From Escallonia rubra (lineage: Eukaryota > Streptophyta > Magnoliopsida > Escalloniales > Escalloniaceae): a DNA stretch of 64,000 nt. The DNA lies in NCBI GenBank assembly GCA_033065855.1, contig JAVXUO010001958.1:1-64000 (forward strand), read 5' to 3'. The notes beneath the pieces were generated by a model, which searched no databases, was not told the DNA's origin, and saw only the letters and a program-made list of their open reading frames with translations. Position numbers and translations under genes: made by a program. Each line of letters starts with the position of its first letter. The first letter of the stretch is position 1. Shown in pieces: positions 1-11,050 of the stretch.

Positions 1-2690
1 TGCAAGTATGGTATGAAAATGCGTAACTACACATGGGATTATTTCCTTTTAACTGCTGAGGAACGATGGATTTTGACACCAAATGTAGGAAAGTGGGCAT
101 TGTGATAACTAGTCCAAAGAAAAACAAAAGACTTGATGCCCAAAGTGAGGTTTTACAGGTCAAGCAGGGAGCCCTTTCATCTCTTTTTATTTATAGTTTT
201 CTCAGTACCAACATGTGCAGTGGCAATAGATATGTTACAGGGCTTCACCAGAGGTGTGAGGTTTCTCCGCTATCAGGTTTATGAATTATATGAAACTAGT
301 TTTAGGTCTAACTCTGAGTACTGAAAAACTTTGAGACAAGAAATTCATGCTATTTTGTCTCAAGGGGGAGTCCAAGTCAAGTGCTAATGTTGGTAAGAAA
401 GAGCTCACTTCTGGAGGGACGTGTAGGGCAGCTCAATGCACAAGGCTCCTACCCTTCCCTAGAAAACTGCAGGAAGAAGATACTGGCTATGCGATTATGG
501 AATGTAGGAAAGCACCATTTCCCATGTCGCATTTGGGAACACTCTTCCAGGGATTAAATTGGAGAGAAGTTATTCAGGACTTTGAGAAGAGATTGACCAG
601 GCCTTCAGGAAAAGCTGTAGCAGCACTACTCAGGGATTAAGTTGGAAAAAAATTTATTCAGGACTTTGAGAAGAGTGACGGGGCCTTCAGGAAAAGCTGT
701 AGCAGCACTACTCAGACAGAGAACACCTTGCCAGCCCAATTAAAATCTGCAAAAGGGCCTTCACCTTTTCCAAACAGTTGCCCCTTGTGAGACTAAAAAT
801 ATAGTGGAAACCCAAAATTTTTCTTGCTGAATCACTCTTCCGGGTAAATTATACTATGCCTCAAGTGTGGATAAAGTTGTTTCCACTTAATGAGGATGGT
901 TTCGAAGCATCTCCTACACCGTATTCTGTTTTTCTACAATTATTAGAATAATGCTATTTGAAAATTTTAAAGCAAAGACCCTAAGATAATCACACAGCTA
1001 TAGACTGTGCTGTTGTCTTGGAGTTGATCCAGATTTTCAAAATTTCCCTTCTACAATATTCTTCTTCTTTGGGCCTAAAAAAGGATTCCATTTTGATGTA
1101 CAGTTGGCATGAAAAGCCAAGTGATGGTGCATTCTTTTCCTCTTTATTTACAGTAACAAGAAAAGCATTTGGAATGAGTCTTCGAACTATTGCAGCGGAA
1201 CTATTAGAAGATGAATATAATCAGTGGATGGACCATTTGGCTCACCAAACCTCCTTAAATAGTACAAGCCTAAAGATTTCAATCACCTCAATTTATCTGA
1301 CCTATCTTATGAGATCCTTAACAGTTGCAACATCCTCAATTTGCATCCCTTGACAATGAGAAACAAATTTGACCACTCCTTTGTGCTGCTTTGACAATTT
1401 TCCTACTGTTGCAACTCGAACTAGCACGTTTGGCATTAACGATTTTGGAAGTTGGACTCTACTTAGGTTGTTGGTTGTTTTGAAGAACTGAAATAGCAAA
1501 TGATATTGTGGCCAATACATCCGTAGTTTAGGCATAGAAGAACTTACTTTGATATACATCACTAAGGAATGATACCAAAATCATGGAGCTCAACTTTACA
1601 CCTAACACATGAGAGTAACCTCGAGCTATAGCATCTGCTAAGTAAGAGAAATATTGACACAGAAAGGCAGTAAGGGTGTAAATGGTAACCATGGACTATA
1701 TAACAACCAAATGAAAAGGATTAAGACTTACTTTGTAAGAATTCTAAGGGTGAAGCAACAGCAATTCAGATCTGCTTAGGTGGTATGAAGGTAAAAAAAA
1801 AGAACTGGAGAGAAGGAAAAGCTCAGCACAGAAAGTTCGAGGCTTATATGGTAGGAATTATTAAGAGTGAAGTAACAGGAAGTTCATAGCTGCTTAGCTG
1901 GTAAAAAAGAGGAGAGAAGAAAGCTCGACAAAGAAAAAATAAGCCCCGGTCAGCTTGGCCTCCAAGCACGAGTAGTAATAATTATCAATGGTATGGGAAA
2001 ATGTGCCAATTTAATGGGATTGAGCCTACAATTCGACTTTCCTTTTCATAAAGGAGCTTCTAAGTCCACATCTCTTTTCTTGCTGATGCATTTTAGCGAC
2101 CAGTGAGGCGTGGACAAGCATTAGAAGCTGTGGATTTAGACCATCTCTTCTCTAAACTTATTCTGTATTGAGCCTCACGGTGGTCTGCTTCCACAGTTAC
2201 ATACGATTTCACAAAAGGTATTGGTTTTGGGTGCGGTTCCCGGTTCTTTTTATCTTTTTCTTGTTTCTCTGCGTTCCCCAGTGCTTGGGTTTACCCCCTT
2301 GTGGAGATTTTTCTAATATCGTCTAACAAAAGTGAGAAAATGAAGAAGCAATTCCTGCAACCAAACTAGTTCCAACATTTTTCTGCCCGCAAGATCGATA
2401 CTTCTTTCACACATCTTTTAGACACCAATATCTACATAATCTCTGTATAACCTCAACCCATAAAATTCTATCGACACCATTATTTGAGTTTCCAGTGTTG
2501 TCCTACATCATTCGAGGTTTCTAATCAGTAGATGTTTTTACTACTCGCTAGCTCACCCCCTGTAGAAATGCTAAATGCTTATAAATTCACTTTCTATCCA
2601 CTGCACATTGAAATCAAATGGTTGGATGAAGCTTAGTACCAAAGTGACCATACCCGCTAGACTGCACAAGGCTTAAAACTGTAGTCATAG
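1..2690. other. No recognisable gene
   Basis: AT-rich sequence with only short open frames on both strands. The frame at 1018-1353 (+) has somewhat protein-like composition, but I recognise no family, and no clear splice-linked partner is visible. I expected the later exons of the minus-strand exonuclease gene here and looked for the second and third DEDDh motifs, but saw neither. The only clear structure is the short tandem duplication listed separately. Confidence 0.4.
551..715. repeat. Two-copy tandem duplication, about 84-bp unit
   Basis: The stretch starting GGATTAAATTGGAGAGAAG is repeated about 84 bp downstream. The blocks TTATTCAGGACTTTGAGAAG and CTTCAGGAAAAGCTGTAGCA are near identical in both units. 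Scattered substitutions and a short A-run difference show that the duplication is not brand new. Function unknown. Confidence 0.8.
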
Positions 2691-2699
2691 ACATACCTT

Positions 2700-4414
2700 C
2701 TTAGTGCTCCTATTAAGAGATTCTTTTACGAACTTTTTCACACATATTTTCGGGCTCGTAAGTTTTTTTTTTTTTTTTGGGATATTTTAGCATCTTAGTA
2801 CTGCATCAGCATAGCTACTCCGGATATTTTTGTACAATAACAATGGTGCAATTCTAATGCATCAAGAAAGCTCTATGTACATATTTCAAAATGCCTATAT
2901 GAACAAACAATGCATTTAAATATTTGTCTTTCTTGTAATCTTATGTGCATCTGAAGCGTTTGAGAACTGCCACCACATTTTATTTTGGTCCTACTAAAAC
3001 CAAGGGCATAAGCAGCAGGTATCCAAGGGTCAGCAAGTATGATGGTCTGAATAATGATCCTGCATGTATTTCGTGTGTATCTCACTCATGGATTTAGATA
3101 ACCTCTCCATTGTAAGAAGATAAGTCCCACACATCAATAAAGCCCTTTCCATCCAACGCATCTATGATCAGCTAAGTTATTGGAAGCCAAATGAATAGAA
3201 ATGCATGACTTTAAATAGTTCTAAAGAGATGGCGTCCAAAAACTAAGCTCTTGATGTTGATTCCTCCATGTGTTTTTTGGTGCTTATGGAGGGAAAAGAA
3301 TAGTAGAGCTTTTGAAGGGTTGGAGAGTTCTATTGAGAATCTAAAGGCTCTTTTTTTGTCTACTATCGCATTTTGGGCTGCAGAAAGTGTTACTTCCAGT
3401 GAGGCCTTTCTTGATTTTGGATAGCTTTACAGTTTGTATAGGTGGCTGCTCTGGTATATTGTTTGGGCTCATGGGTTTCCCCTCTCGCGTCTTTTTTTGA
3501 ATATACTCTTTACTTATCAAAGAAATAAAATTACTGCAAACAGTTCGACATGATTAGTAGACTTGTAGTTTTGAGTCTGTTGACAAAAGATACTTCAGTT
3601 CAGCAGAGAAATCCAAGAGGAATCTAAAATCACCAAATATTTTAAAGGCAAAAGAAGCGACAGATAAGCAGGTTGTCAAGCAGCAGTAACCACGTTGGAA
3701 CGTCAGGCCTGTTCCAAATTTTAGTGCTCTTGCAAAGGATTCTTTTACGTTCTCTTTAGGATTGCCACATGTTTTTGGGGCTCATAATCTTTTGGACATT
3801 TTAGCATCTTCAGTTCTTCACACTGCATAAGCGTACCTATTCTGGATATTAACTTATTCAATATCAACATCATTATCATCAACCAAGCCTTTGTCCTTAA
3901 AACTAAATGCCATCAGCTACGTGAAATCAGTTTATTTAGTACAGTTTAATTGTAATGCACCAAGAAAGCTCTATTTACATGTTTCAATATTTCCATACGA
4001 AAAATGAATTTGCATATGTGCGTTTCTGGTAATAACATGTGCATCTGAGCGTGAGAATTTCCCATCACAATCAACATTATTTTTTTGTCCTACTAAAATC
4101 ATGAGCACAAGCAGCGGGTACCATTGACAAGAAGTGAAGTCCTACAAACCATGAAAACCCTGAGCCACCAGGCAATCCACACGTCTTTGTGTGCAGACAA
4201 GTTAAAGACCTGGAATTTTAATCTAGAATTGCATTCCTTCTGAGTGTTCCACGTAATTAATTACTTAACTTGTAATACTGACAAAGATACTTCAGTTCAG
4301 CAGAGAAACTCACGGCAAATCTACAGTCAGTCACGACATACTTAGAAGTTAAAGAAGATGATAGATAAGCAAATTTCAAGAAGCAATACATACTTTGGAA
4401 CATCAGGCCTGTTG
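2700..4414. repeat. Partial tandem duplication of DPD1-like intron 1 and exon 1 end
   Basis: Two diverged units lie head to tail. Unit 1 is about 2700-3714 and unit 2 about 3721-4414. Block A (2700-3030) matches 3721-4130, for example TTAGTGCTC, TCCTACTAAAA and GTGCATCTGA in the same order. Block B (3582-3714) matches 4280-4414 and includes the last bases of the exonuclease exon (GTCAGGCCTGTT versus ATCAGGCCTGTT). Unit 1 is longer mainly because it carries a LINE fragment. Unit 2 is attached to the real exon. The unit 1 exon piece is too short to code for anything. Confidence 0.75.
3225..3535 (+). mobile_element. 5'-truncated LINE (L1-type) 3' end
   Basis: The plus-strand frame 3257-3424 reads a peptide with the order IPPCVFWCLWREKNSRAFEG, then an ENLKALF segment, then FLDFG and a stop. 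The W-C-L-W-R-E-[RK]-N-x-R-x-F pattern is the C-terminal end of plant LINE ORF2 (the zinc-binding end after reverse transcriptase). An AT-rich tail with TTATCAAAGAAATAAAATTA follows, as at LINE 3' ends. Nothing of the reverse transcriptase or endonuclease remains, so this is a dead 5'-truncated copy. It lies inside unit 1 of the tandem duplication and is missing from unit 2, so it inserted after the duplication or was lost from one unit. Confidence 0.65.
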
Positions 4415-4977
4415 ACCGTAGAGGTTGAAATGCCGTGGATATGTGAATTTGGCACATAGCGTTCAGGATTTATAAGAGTTTGAAAAATGCTGTTATCGCC
4501 CCCTGCAAGATCCCGCAGTGCAATCTCAATAATCCGTTCACTGACACTGCTAAACCCAGTAGTCTCGACATCAAAAACAATAAAAGTTATATTTCCAGCC
4601 AAGTCTTTGATCTCATCAATCTTTTGTCGACTGTCACAGTGTTGATTTTTTCCAAGCTCACTAATTCCTAGTTTATTATTGCGCTTGGTGCTACTTGAAA
4701 TTGTGTCGTCCAATATTTCATGTCCAATGTTGCTTGTTTTGGTGCCTAGGGAGTTTTTATTTGTTCCCCCTGTTTTCGTACTTACAGGTCGTCTAATCCA
4801 TCTCCTACTATATCCTCCTTCAAGATCATAATTACTGCAACCAAGAATCTTCAATCTGGGGCTAAATCCAGGTGTCCTACTTATGGTGTGGAAGCTTTCC
4901 CAGCAAGAACTAGCTAAGGAATTGATCCTATATCTGGGAATTTGCAGGAGTGAGAAGCACATTGCAACAGTTCTCAT
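4394..4977 (-). CDS. DPD1: DPD1-like organellar DEDDh exonuclease, first coding exon only
   Basis: The predicted 5' coding exon runs from the ATG at 4977 to a GT donor (GTATGT) just below 4394. The N-terminus is Arg/Ser-rich and resembles an organelle-targeting peptide. A second Met six codons in (about 4962) matches the usual plant DPD1 start (MC[FI]S...) and may be the real start. Residues from about 130 give FIVFDVETTGFSSVSERIIE, the ExoI motif with its metal-binding Asp and Glu, followed by FQTLINPE and HIHGI segments. DPD1 is an Mg-dependent exonuclease that degrades plastid and mitochondrial DNA in pollen and senescing leaves. The exons with the remaining catalytic Asp and His residues are not visible in the 4.4 kb downstream. 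The gene is therefore either split by a very long intron running out of the window, or a 5' fragment. Family assignment is from recalled similarity. Confidence 0.75.
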
Positions 4978-6837
4978 ATGACTGAAGAACCACTACAAAA
5001 TTCAAAATGACTTGAGAGATCCGTAGTATAACCAATTGGCTTAATCTGCAGATTATATTACAGAAACAAGTTAGAGATGGAACACTAGTACTACGATAAA
5101 GGAACCCAGGCACCATAATGAAAATCATAACACAGAGGTTGGTGCTCACAACTTTTCACTTAAAACCATGATCAATGCTGAGTTCATTGTTTCATTCCAA
5201 CAAAAATCACAATTTTTTTTCTTTTCTTTTTTTTTCTTTTTTTGGTAGAATATATTCTCAAAGGCAGGACTCAGTGCAAGCTATCTAGGGGGGCAGGTTT
5301 TGTTAAAGAAAAATGAGAATCCTATTTAGCAGTGAATAGGTAATCATTTTTCCGACCAGTTCACTTTTCGTCTAAAAAACTCAAAAGGGAAAAGTTATCA
5401 AACTCTTTTTAATGATGACGTATAAGATTTAAATATGAAAGGCTCACTTTTCCAAAATTGAAACTGCAACTATATGATGCCTTTGCCCTTGATATAACCG
5501 TCTCTAGTCCCAAATTGGCTTTTCATGTCCAAAATTGGCTAGGAATTCTCGTAGAGAATGATGGTGAAGAGCTTTTTCCCACGAATAATTCATCGAATAA
5601 TTGTCAGAGGAAAAATTAGAAATCTATTTAGGAGTGAATAGGCAGAGGAAATAATCCGGATTGTTTACATGGCACTTCATTAACTCACACTCGAATTGTT
5701 TATATAGCACTTCTTTCAAGGACAGGATATGCCCCATAATGACATAGAGGAAACAATCATATGAAAAAACCATCCTAACATACACACCCCAGCCCAAGGC
5801 TTTCCAAGATCAAACAGATACACAACCTAGATTATAATTGTACTAGAATATACCAGACCCCAACTTAGAATACACCTACAAAGCCAGTCCCTTGTTGACA
5901 AAATTTAGTGGAACAAAATAACTTTGCAGCAGCAGAAAAAAGAACATTTCGTGAACAACTGCAGTCCCAGAACCATAAACTTAAACTAACTCTTACCCCA
6001 ATAATTAACTAGAAAACCCACAGACTGCTATGGTGAATGAATGAATACCAAGAAATTCTAAATTTATGTGATTCAATTGAAACAAGACTCAGGCACCGCA
6101 AAGATAGCATCTTTAAAGAAAAGCTTTCACCAAAAACCATACCCAGATGATGAAATCACGCAAAACTAACAAAAACCAAAGGTACAGAACAAATGACTGT
6201 CATTTAGTAATTTGATCAAACAGCTGATCAGCAATACCAAACATACTGAGTAATTTAAATCCGGAACCATCTAAAAGCTTACAGACTACTCAGCAAAAGT
6301 TACCCAACAGAATGAACTCAAAAACGCACTCAAACTTCGAAAAAATTAACCGAGATTCCGTAGAGAGATGGAGGCATGCCTTGCATTGGTTTTTCAAAAT
6401 GCAAATCACATTTGAATAACTTGTTCAAACTAGGACCTCTTTGGCTGTGCATATACTTATGGAGATAATGTAAGGTGGGGCGCTGGAAGAGCGGGGGGGA
6501 GGGGGCCTGGGGGGGGGGGAAGAGAAGAGGGTATACGTCGATTGTGGAGTGAGAAACGATTTCGGAAGGTTTGAGGCGTGAAAATGGATGCCCATATAAT
6601 ACTGCGGATCCGTAGCCCACTGCTCGTTTCCTTCGGACCCCACTATCCGTCTGAATAAAATTACTGATACGATTTCATTGAAAATAATCGATATATCACA
6701 TTCGACATAACAAATTTTAAAATTGTGGAGATACGAAAATGCATGTACAAGAATAAATTTAATGATATGATTTTTGTTGAAAATAATCGATCATCAAGTA
6801 TAAGTGTTTATTATCACATTCGACAAAACAAATTTTT
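4978..6837. other. Intergenic, no gene seen
   Basis: AT-rich sequence upstream of the exonuclease exon, probably including its 5' leader and promoter. It contains a pyrimidine tract (5213-5242), one copy of a dispersed repeat (about 5470-5565, also at 12690-12785), and a G-rich tract at 6480-6530. From 6650 to 6836 a roughly 120-bp AT-rich motif (GAAAATAATCGAT plus ACATTCGAC) occurs twice. No coding support. Confidence 0.4.
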
Positions 6838-7269
6838 CATCTGTCCCACATAAATTGATCGTTTTTTTTTTTTTAACCGTTCCACAAGAATTGATCACTT
6901 TTTAAATTAAGAAAGATTTTATATTTATTTTTTTTTATATTTTTTATTCAATTTTTCTCTCCACATTTAGCTCTTCACCAACTCATTTTCTCTCACGTCC
7001 CGCCTTCTTACACTTTTTTACTCTATTTTTCTCTCCACATTTAACACTTCACTAATCAATTTTCTCTCTTCTACCCAACCTCCTTACATTTTTTTTTCTT
7101 TCTATTTCTCTCTTCACATTTAACACTCCACTAATTCATTTTTCTTTTTCATGCCACATTTTCTTTTCATCCTTTTTCTAAAGGATAAAATGAAAACATA
7201 CAATATATAACATAAATCTTTAATTTGCGTGCAAAAAGAAAGCGATCGAATTATGTGGGACGGAGAGAG
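6838..7269. mobile_element. Stowaway-like MITE (Tc1/mariner type)
   Basis: The right end reads ATCGAATTATGTGGGACGGA followed by GAGAG and then TA. Reversed, this gives CTCTCTCCGTCCCACATAAT, the Stowaway terminal consensus (CTCCCTCCGTCCC). The left end is a mutated partner (CATCTGTCCCACATAAATTG). The right target dinucleotide TA is at 7270; the left TA is not clear. The interior is T-rich with repeated CTCTCCACATTTA blocks and no coding potential, as expected for a non-autonomous element. Confidence 0.65.
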
Positions 7270-9318
7270 TATTAAATTATGGAGGTCAAATGTTCTTATA
7301 AGTAATTATTTATCATCTAAAATTTATATTTTGTGTTACTTTTCAAAAAAAATCTTAAATGTCAAGTGACATTGTTTTAGATATGTAGTTATGTAACACG
7401 GTCTAATGGTAACAGAATGGTAGAGTTCATGAAAATCGATGCTATGGACGTATCCCTCGCTTCATTCATACTTGTGTCTACTATTTAAGCATAATATCGT
7501 CATTCATTCTGACTTTTGTGAAAAAAAGAATCGACTACGGCCGCATGAATAAATATTTAATTGCTTTTCTTGTTTTTTTTAGTAGTAGGCGTCAAATAAC
7601 ATGTATCATCAAAAGCAGATCATTCGCATCTAACCTAGCAGATTCACAGTAAATTAATTTCTTATAACCTGATCCGAATAAAACTCATGACGAAAATACG
7701 CAAATATGTATCTCAAGAACTTTAATTTGGATAGTGAATTGGTATTCTCTTGTCCCAATAACCCCCTTGCATAGACAAATTTCTGTCTTCCACGTTAGAA
7801 AGCATAAACATGAGATAGATCTGTGGGTTCTTATTCCTATTTTCCATATTGATTCGGGGGTTTCCAACTTGTAAGGAAGGCATTCTTTACGTATTGTATT
7901 GGGAGCATGAAGCCGCTGATTAGATGGAGTGAACGTGGTGATGCCGTAAATTGCTTGCTTGCATATTGCTATTGCTTTGTGCAGACGTTTTGTGAACTCT
8001 CGAAGTCCGCAGTCCATTTCGTGTGGTTCCGCCAAGTGTTTGATGCGTGTGAGGATCCGAGGGGATGACTTCACAAGTTTTAGCGAAAGCAAAGTTCTTC
8101 AACTTTGCGCTTTCAAGAGAGTCAAGGCATATGCCGTATGCGGTTGGAAAATTGTTTTCAGTAATTCTGATCTAAAAAGACTCCAATTGTGATGTCTTTG
8201 TTGCATGTGATGGGTATGATAATTCCATTGATTCTTTTACCTCCAAGATTCTATGAGGGATCACATGTGGTGAGACGAGAGAATATACTGCTCGCTCTCT
8301 CTCTGCGAAGCCAAGTGAAGCAAAGGTAAAATTAGAGCTGGCTCATGGATCAAACCGTGTTCAGCCCACTCTAAAAAACTTGTGTCCGTGCACAGTCCAA
8401 CCCATCTACAGGCCAAATAATATATGTCCATACCCAACCCATGAAAGCTTTGATGGACACATACTAGACATGAGCTGCCCACAATTTATCCATAATTTCA
8501 TATTAGTTTTTGTTTACTTAATTTTAACATATATCAATCATCATACAAGTCTAGTAATTAGTTATGAGTTTTTGTTTGTTTAATTTTTAAGCTTATCATT
8601 TACCATCTACGTATACTAATTAGTCATGATAATAAATAAAATTATAGTGAAGTTTCAAATGGATTTAGTTATAAGCATGAAAATAAAGTCTTAGGGGAAA
8701 AAAAGATAAGGGTTTCGAAACAATTTTACGAAGTCTAGTCTTGTAATAAAAAACATGAGAGAAAATAAGAAGTCTTCAAAAGCCTCTAAACGCGTATGCT
8801 TAGAGGAAATTAAAGACTAAAGGAAAAAAATACATATCTTATATACGTAAAATTTATATATGTGATTCATATATAATATAAAAGTTCAACGAACTAGATT
8901 TCCCACGGGCAGGACAGGCTTCGAAAAACTTTTGTCCATGTCTAGTTCATATTTTTTACGGACTCAAAATTTTATACCCGTATCCACCACGGTAGCTATA
9001 ATACTAAGCTTATGCTCATATTTCTATTGCCCAGCCTAAGTTGCACCCATAGGTAAAACATTTATTGAATTATAAAAATTCTATAATTTGCCTGTTTCTG
9101 TGGAGACTAAGTGTGAAATCTTAAATGGTATTTTCCAATTGTAAGCGTCGCCGGGATGCTCATCAACTATTATAGTATATGTTATGGAAGGAAAACATAG
9201 CAGAAGGATTCAGCACACTAACATGCATTAAGATATTCACTATTGAAAGTTAAAGACATGGATACGAGTTAGTCACAAGCTAAAGAGAGTGTAAATATTA
9301 AAGAACAAACTTTGACTC
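7270..9318. other. Intergenic, no gene seen
   Basis: Overlapping short frames on both strands at 7685-8192 show no family I recognise. About 8330-8470 and 8890-9040 contain segments such as CCAACCCATCTACAGGCC and GGCAGGACAGGCTTCG, reminiscent of decayed hAT-type repeats, but I could not find paired termini. The rest is AT-rich. Confidence 0.3.
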
Positions 9319-9530
9319 CTACCCGAGTTGTAGGAATCTTCTTCAAACCCCGTGTATAGTGACAATTAATAGTCGCTAAATGTTTCTAGTAACTTTTCTT
9401 CTAACACTTTCAACGACAATTATTAGCAACACTTTTTTAGCGTCACTAAATAAAAGTCACTATAAACATTTAGAGACGATTGATTGTCGCTAAATAAGGG
9501 GTAGGAAGAAAATTCCTCCAACCAGGGTAG
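9319..9530. mobile_element. Foldback MITE with about 33-bp TIRs
   Basis: The left end CTACCCGAGTTGTAGGAATC and the reversed right end CTACCCTGGTTGGAGGAATT match at most positions and continue into TTCTTC..ACCCC on both sides. The complementarity continues inward: TAGTGACAATTAATAGTCGC on the left pairs with TAGCGACAATCAATCGTCTC from the right, followed by CTAAATGTTT on both. The whole 212-bp unit can therefore form one long imperfect hairpin. I could not fix a target-site duplication, so the superfamily is unassigned. Confidence 0.6.
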
Positions 9531-10455
9531 CTGCCAAATTTTTTCCAACATTAAAAGCTTACCATTATAACATGAATGCTAATAAGTGTCAAGTACTTTT
9601 GTAATAACACTAGTAAGTTCGAATAATCGCAGAATCGTTTTTTTTTTTAACTGAGAGAAAAGTGCAATATTTTTACTGTCTTCTGTGTGGATGTAGGCAA
9701 GATACCAAACCACATAAAATACTCATTCATATTTATGTGTGAGACAATTTTTCCTTTTTCTCTATTTCTTATTGTGCTAGTTCCACATGTTATATTGACG
9801 TAAATCCCGATGAATGCAGCCTCTAAACTTGAAATCTTTGGTGTGTTTTCATCTGCAATAAGATTACAAGAATTGCTTTACGACAAAGTGGTAATCGCTT
9901 AAATCCAACTTGGTGGCAAATGGTTTTTTTTTTCTTTTTTGGTTACTCAAAAAAGTTTGATACCAATAACAAGAATCTGTCTTTTTAGTTACACGAATGT
10001 TAGCTGCTTTTCAAGAATACCAAGTTACATAAAACGAACTATTACAAGTATGTCGAAATGAAACTAATAAAAATCATTGAGCCTAACTCTATTCAAGCTA
10101 AGAAGCTAAATTTTATCTTGCCATCATCAAGGCTTGACATATTTGAGGACTGGAGACTGACTTAATGCAAGTATATCTACTAGCACGAGAGATGGAGAGG
10201 GGACTCCCTGGTTATAGCAAAGGTGTTGTAGCGTCCCATTTGTGGGATTAGTTTGGACGGTTGGGCTTTGAACTACATCTCCTCTGCTATAACCATGGTT
10301 ACTGTACAAGATATGGATTCATTTTGAGGCATTTAAGGGCACGTACGTTTACCCTTTTCTGTATTGCAATTTTGTAATGATGGCAAAAATATACTCTCTT
10401 TTTTGTACTTTTACTATTTTGGATACTCAATTTTGGATGCAATATCCAAATAGTG
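9531..10455. other. Intergenic, no gene seen
   Basis: AT-rich sequence with short poly-T tracts. No coding region, RNA gene or repeat pairing is apparent. Confidence 0.3.
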
Positions 10456-10500
10456 CCAAAAAAGGTGAAAACACCTTAGAGGTGTTTTCACCTTTTTTGG
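10456..10500. repeat. Perfect 21-bp inverted repeat with 3-nt loop
   Basis: The left arm CCAAAAAAGGTGAAAACACC plus T, the loop TAG, and then the exact reverse complement of the arm. Every one of the 21 pairs is preserved. The flanks do not extend the stem. Confidence 0.95.
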
Positions 10501-10805
10501 GTTTTTGCCGACAATGTTGGATTCCATGTCAGAAAGGTTTTTTTGTTTACTGTTCACCCTTCCCTCATATGTCTCTCTCTTCATCTTTACAGAGAAACTC
10601 ACCCCAATTTCTCTATAGCACCTTCAAGCCATTGCCTGGATCTTCGACTCCCTCTCACCCCGTGTTCAACGGCATCACCCCACCGGACTGAATTAATCCT
10701 TCGATTAAAAGGGCTTCTAATCTTTTCCCGGCCCAAGTTCCTATCAATTGTTGTTACCGTGTCTAACCCAGTGCCGAACAAGGGTTTTTGCAGCCTCGCT
10801 GAGAA

Positions 10806-11050
10806 ATGGATCAGCGGGTGCTCTCGGCCGATGCCGCCGCTCAGCTCCGGCAAGGCATCGGCTTGCTTCTCTCGAGATGGAGCGCACTTTAGATGGCCGT
10901 CGATAACGAGTGGGGCAGCCGCGATTCTGGACAGATAGCCCAGCAACTCGCCCTCGATATCTTCTGTTTAGAGCCCGCATCACCCATTAGGGCCTTACCT
11001 TTCTACATCGCTGATGATCACAAACCACCAATATATGATGATTCATGCCG
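10806..11050 (+). pseudogene. TSR2: TSR2-like pre-rRNA-processing protein, pseudogene fragment
   Basis: Translation from the ATG at 10806 reads MDQRVLSADAAAQLRQGIGL, then LLSRWSAL, then an in-frame TAG at 10890 (codon 29), then MAVDNEWGSRDSGQIAQQLA and LDIF. This is the conserved N-terminus of TSR2, the escortin that protects ribosomal protein eS26 and is needed for 20S pre-rRNA processing. A Gln is usual at the stop position (ALQMAV), consistent with a CAG-to-TAG change. After about 10967 the match fades; a later PFYIADD may echo the PLYIDDL segment. The tract is much more GC- and CpG-rich than its surroundings. I see no intron, so it could be a retrocopy or a transduplicated fragment. Confidence 0.6.

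Noticed and set aside
1302..1562. Minus-strand frame as a later exon of the DPD1-like gene
   Set aside because: The peptide lacks the DEDDh motifs and resembles no exonuclease segment.
7685..8192. Overlapping frames on both strands, possible small gene or organelle insert
   Set aside because: No family or organellar gene could be recognised, and there are no splice or conservation signs.
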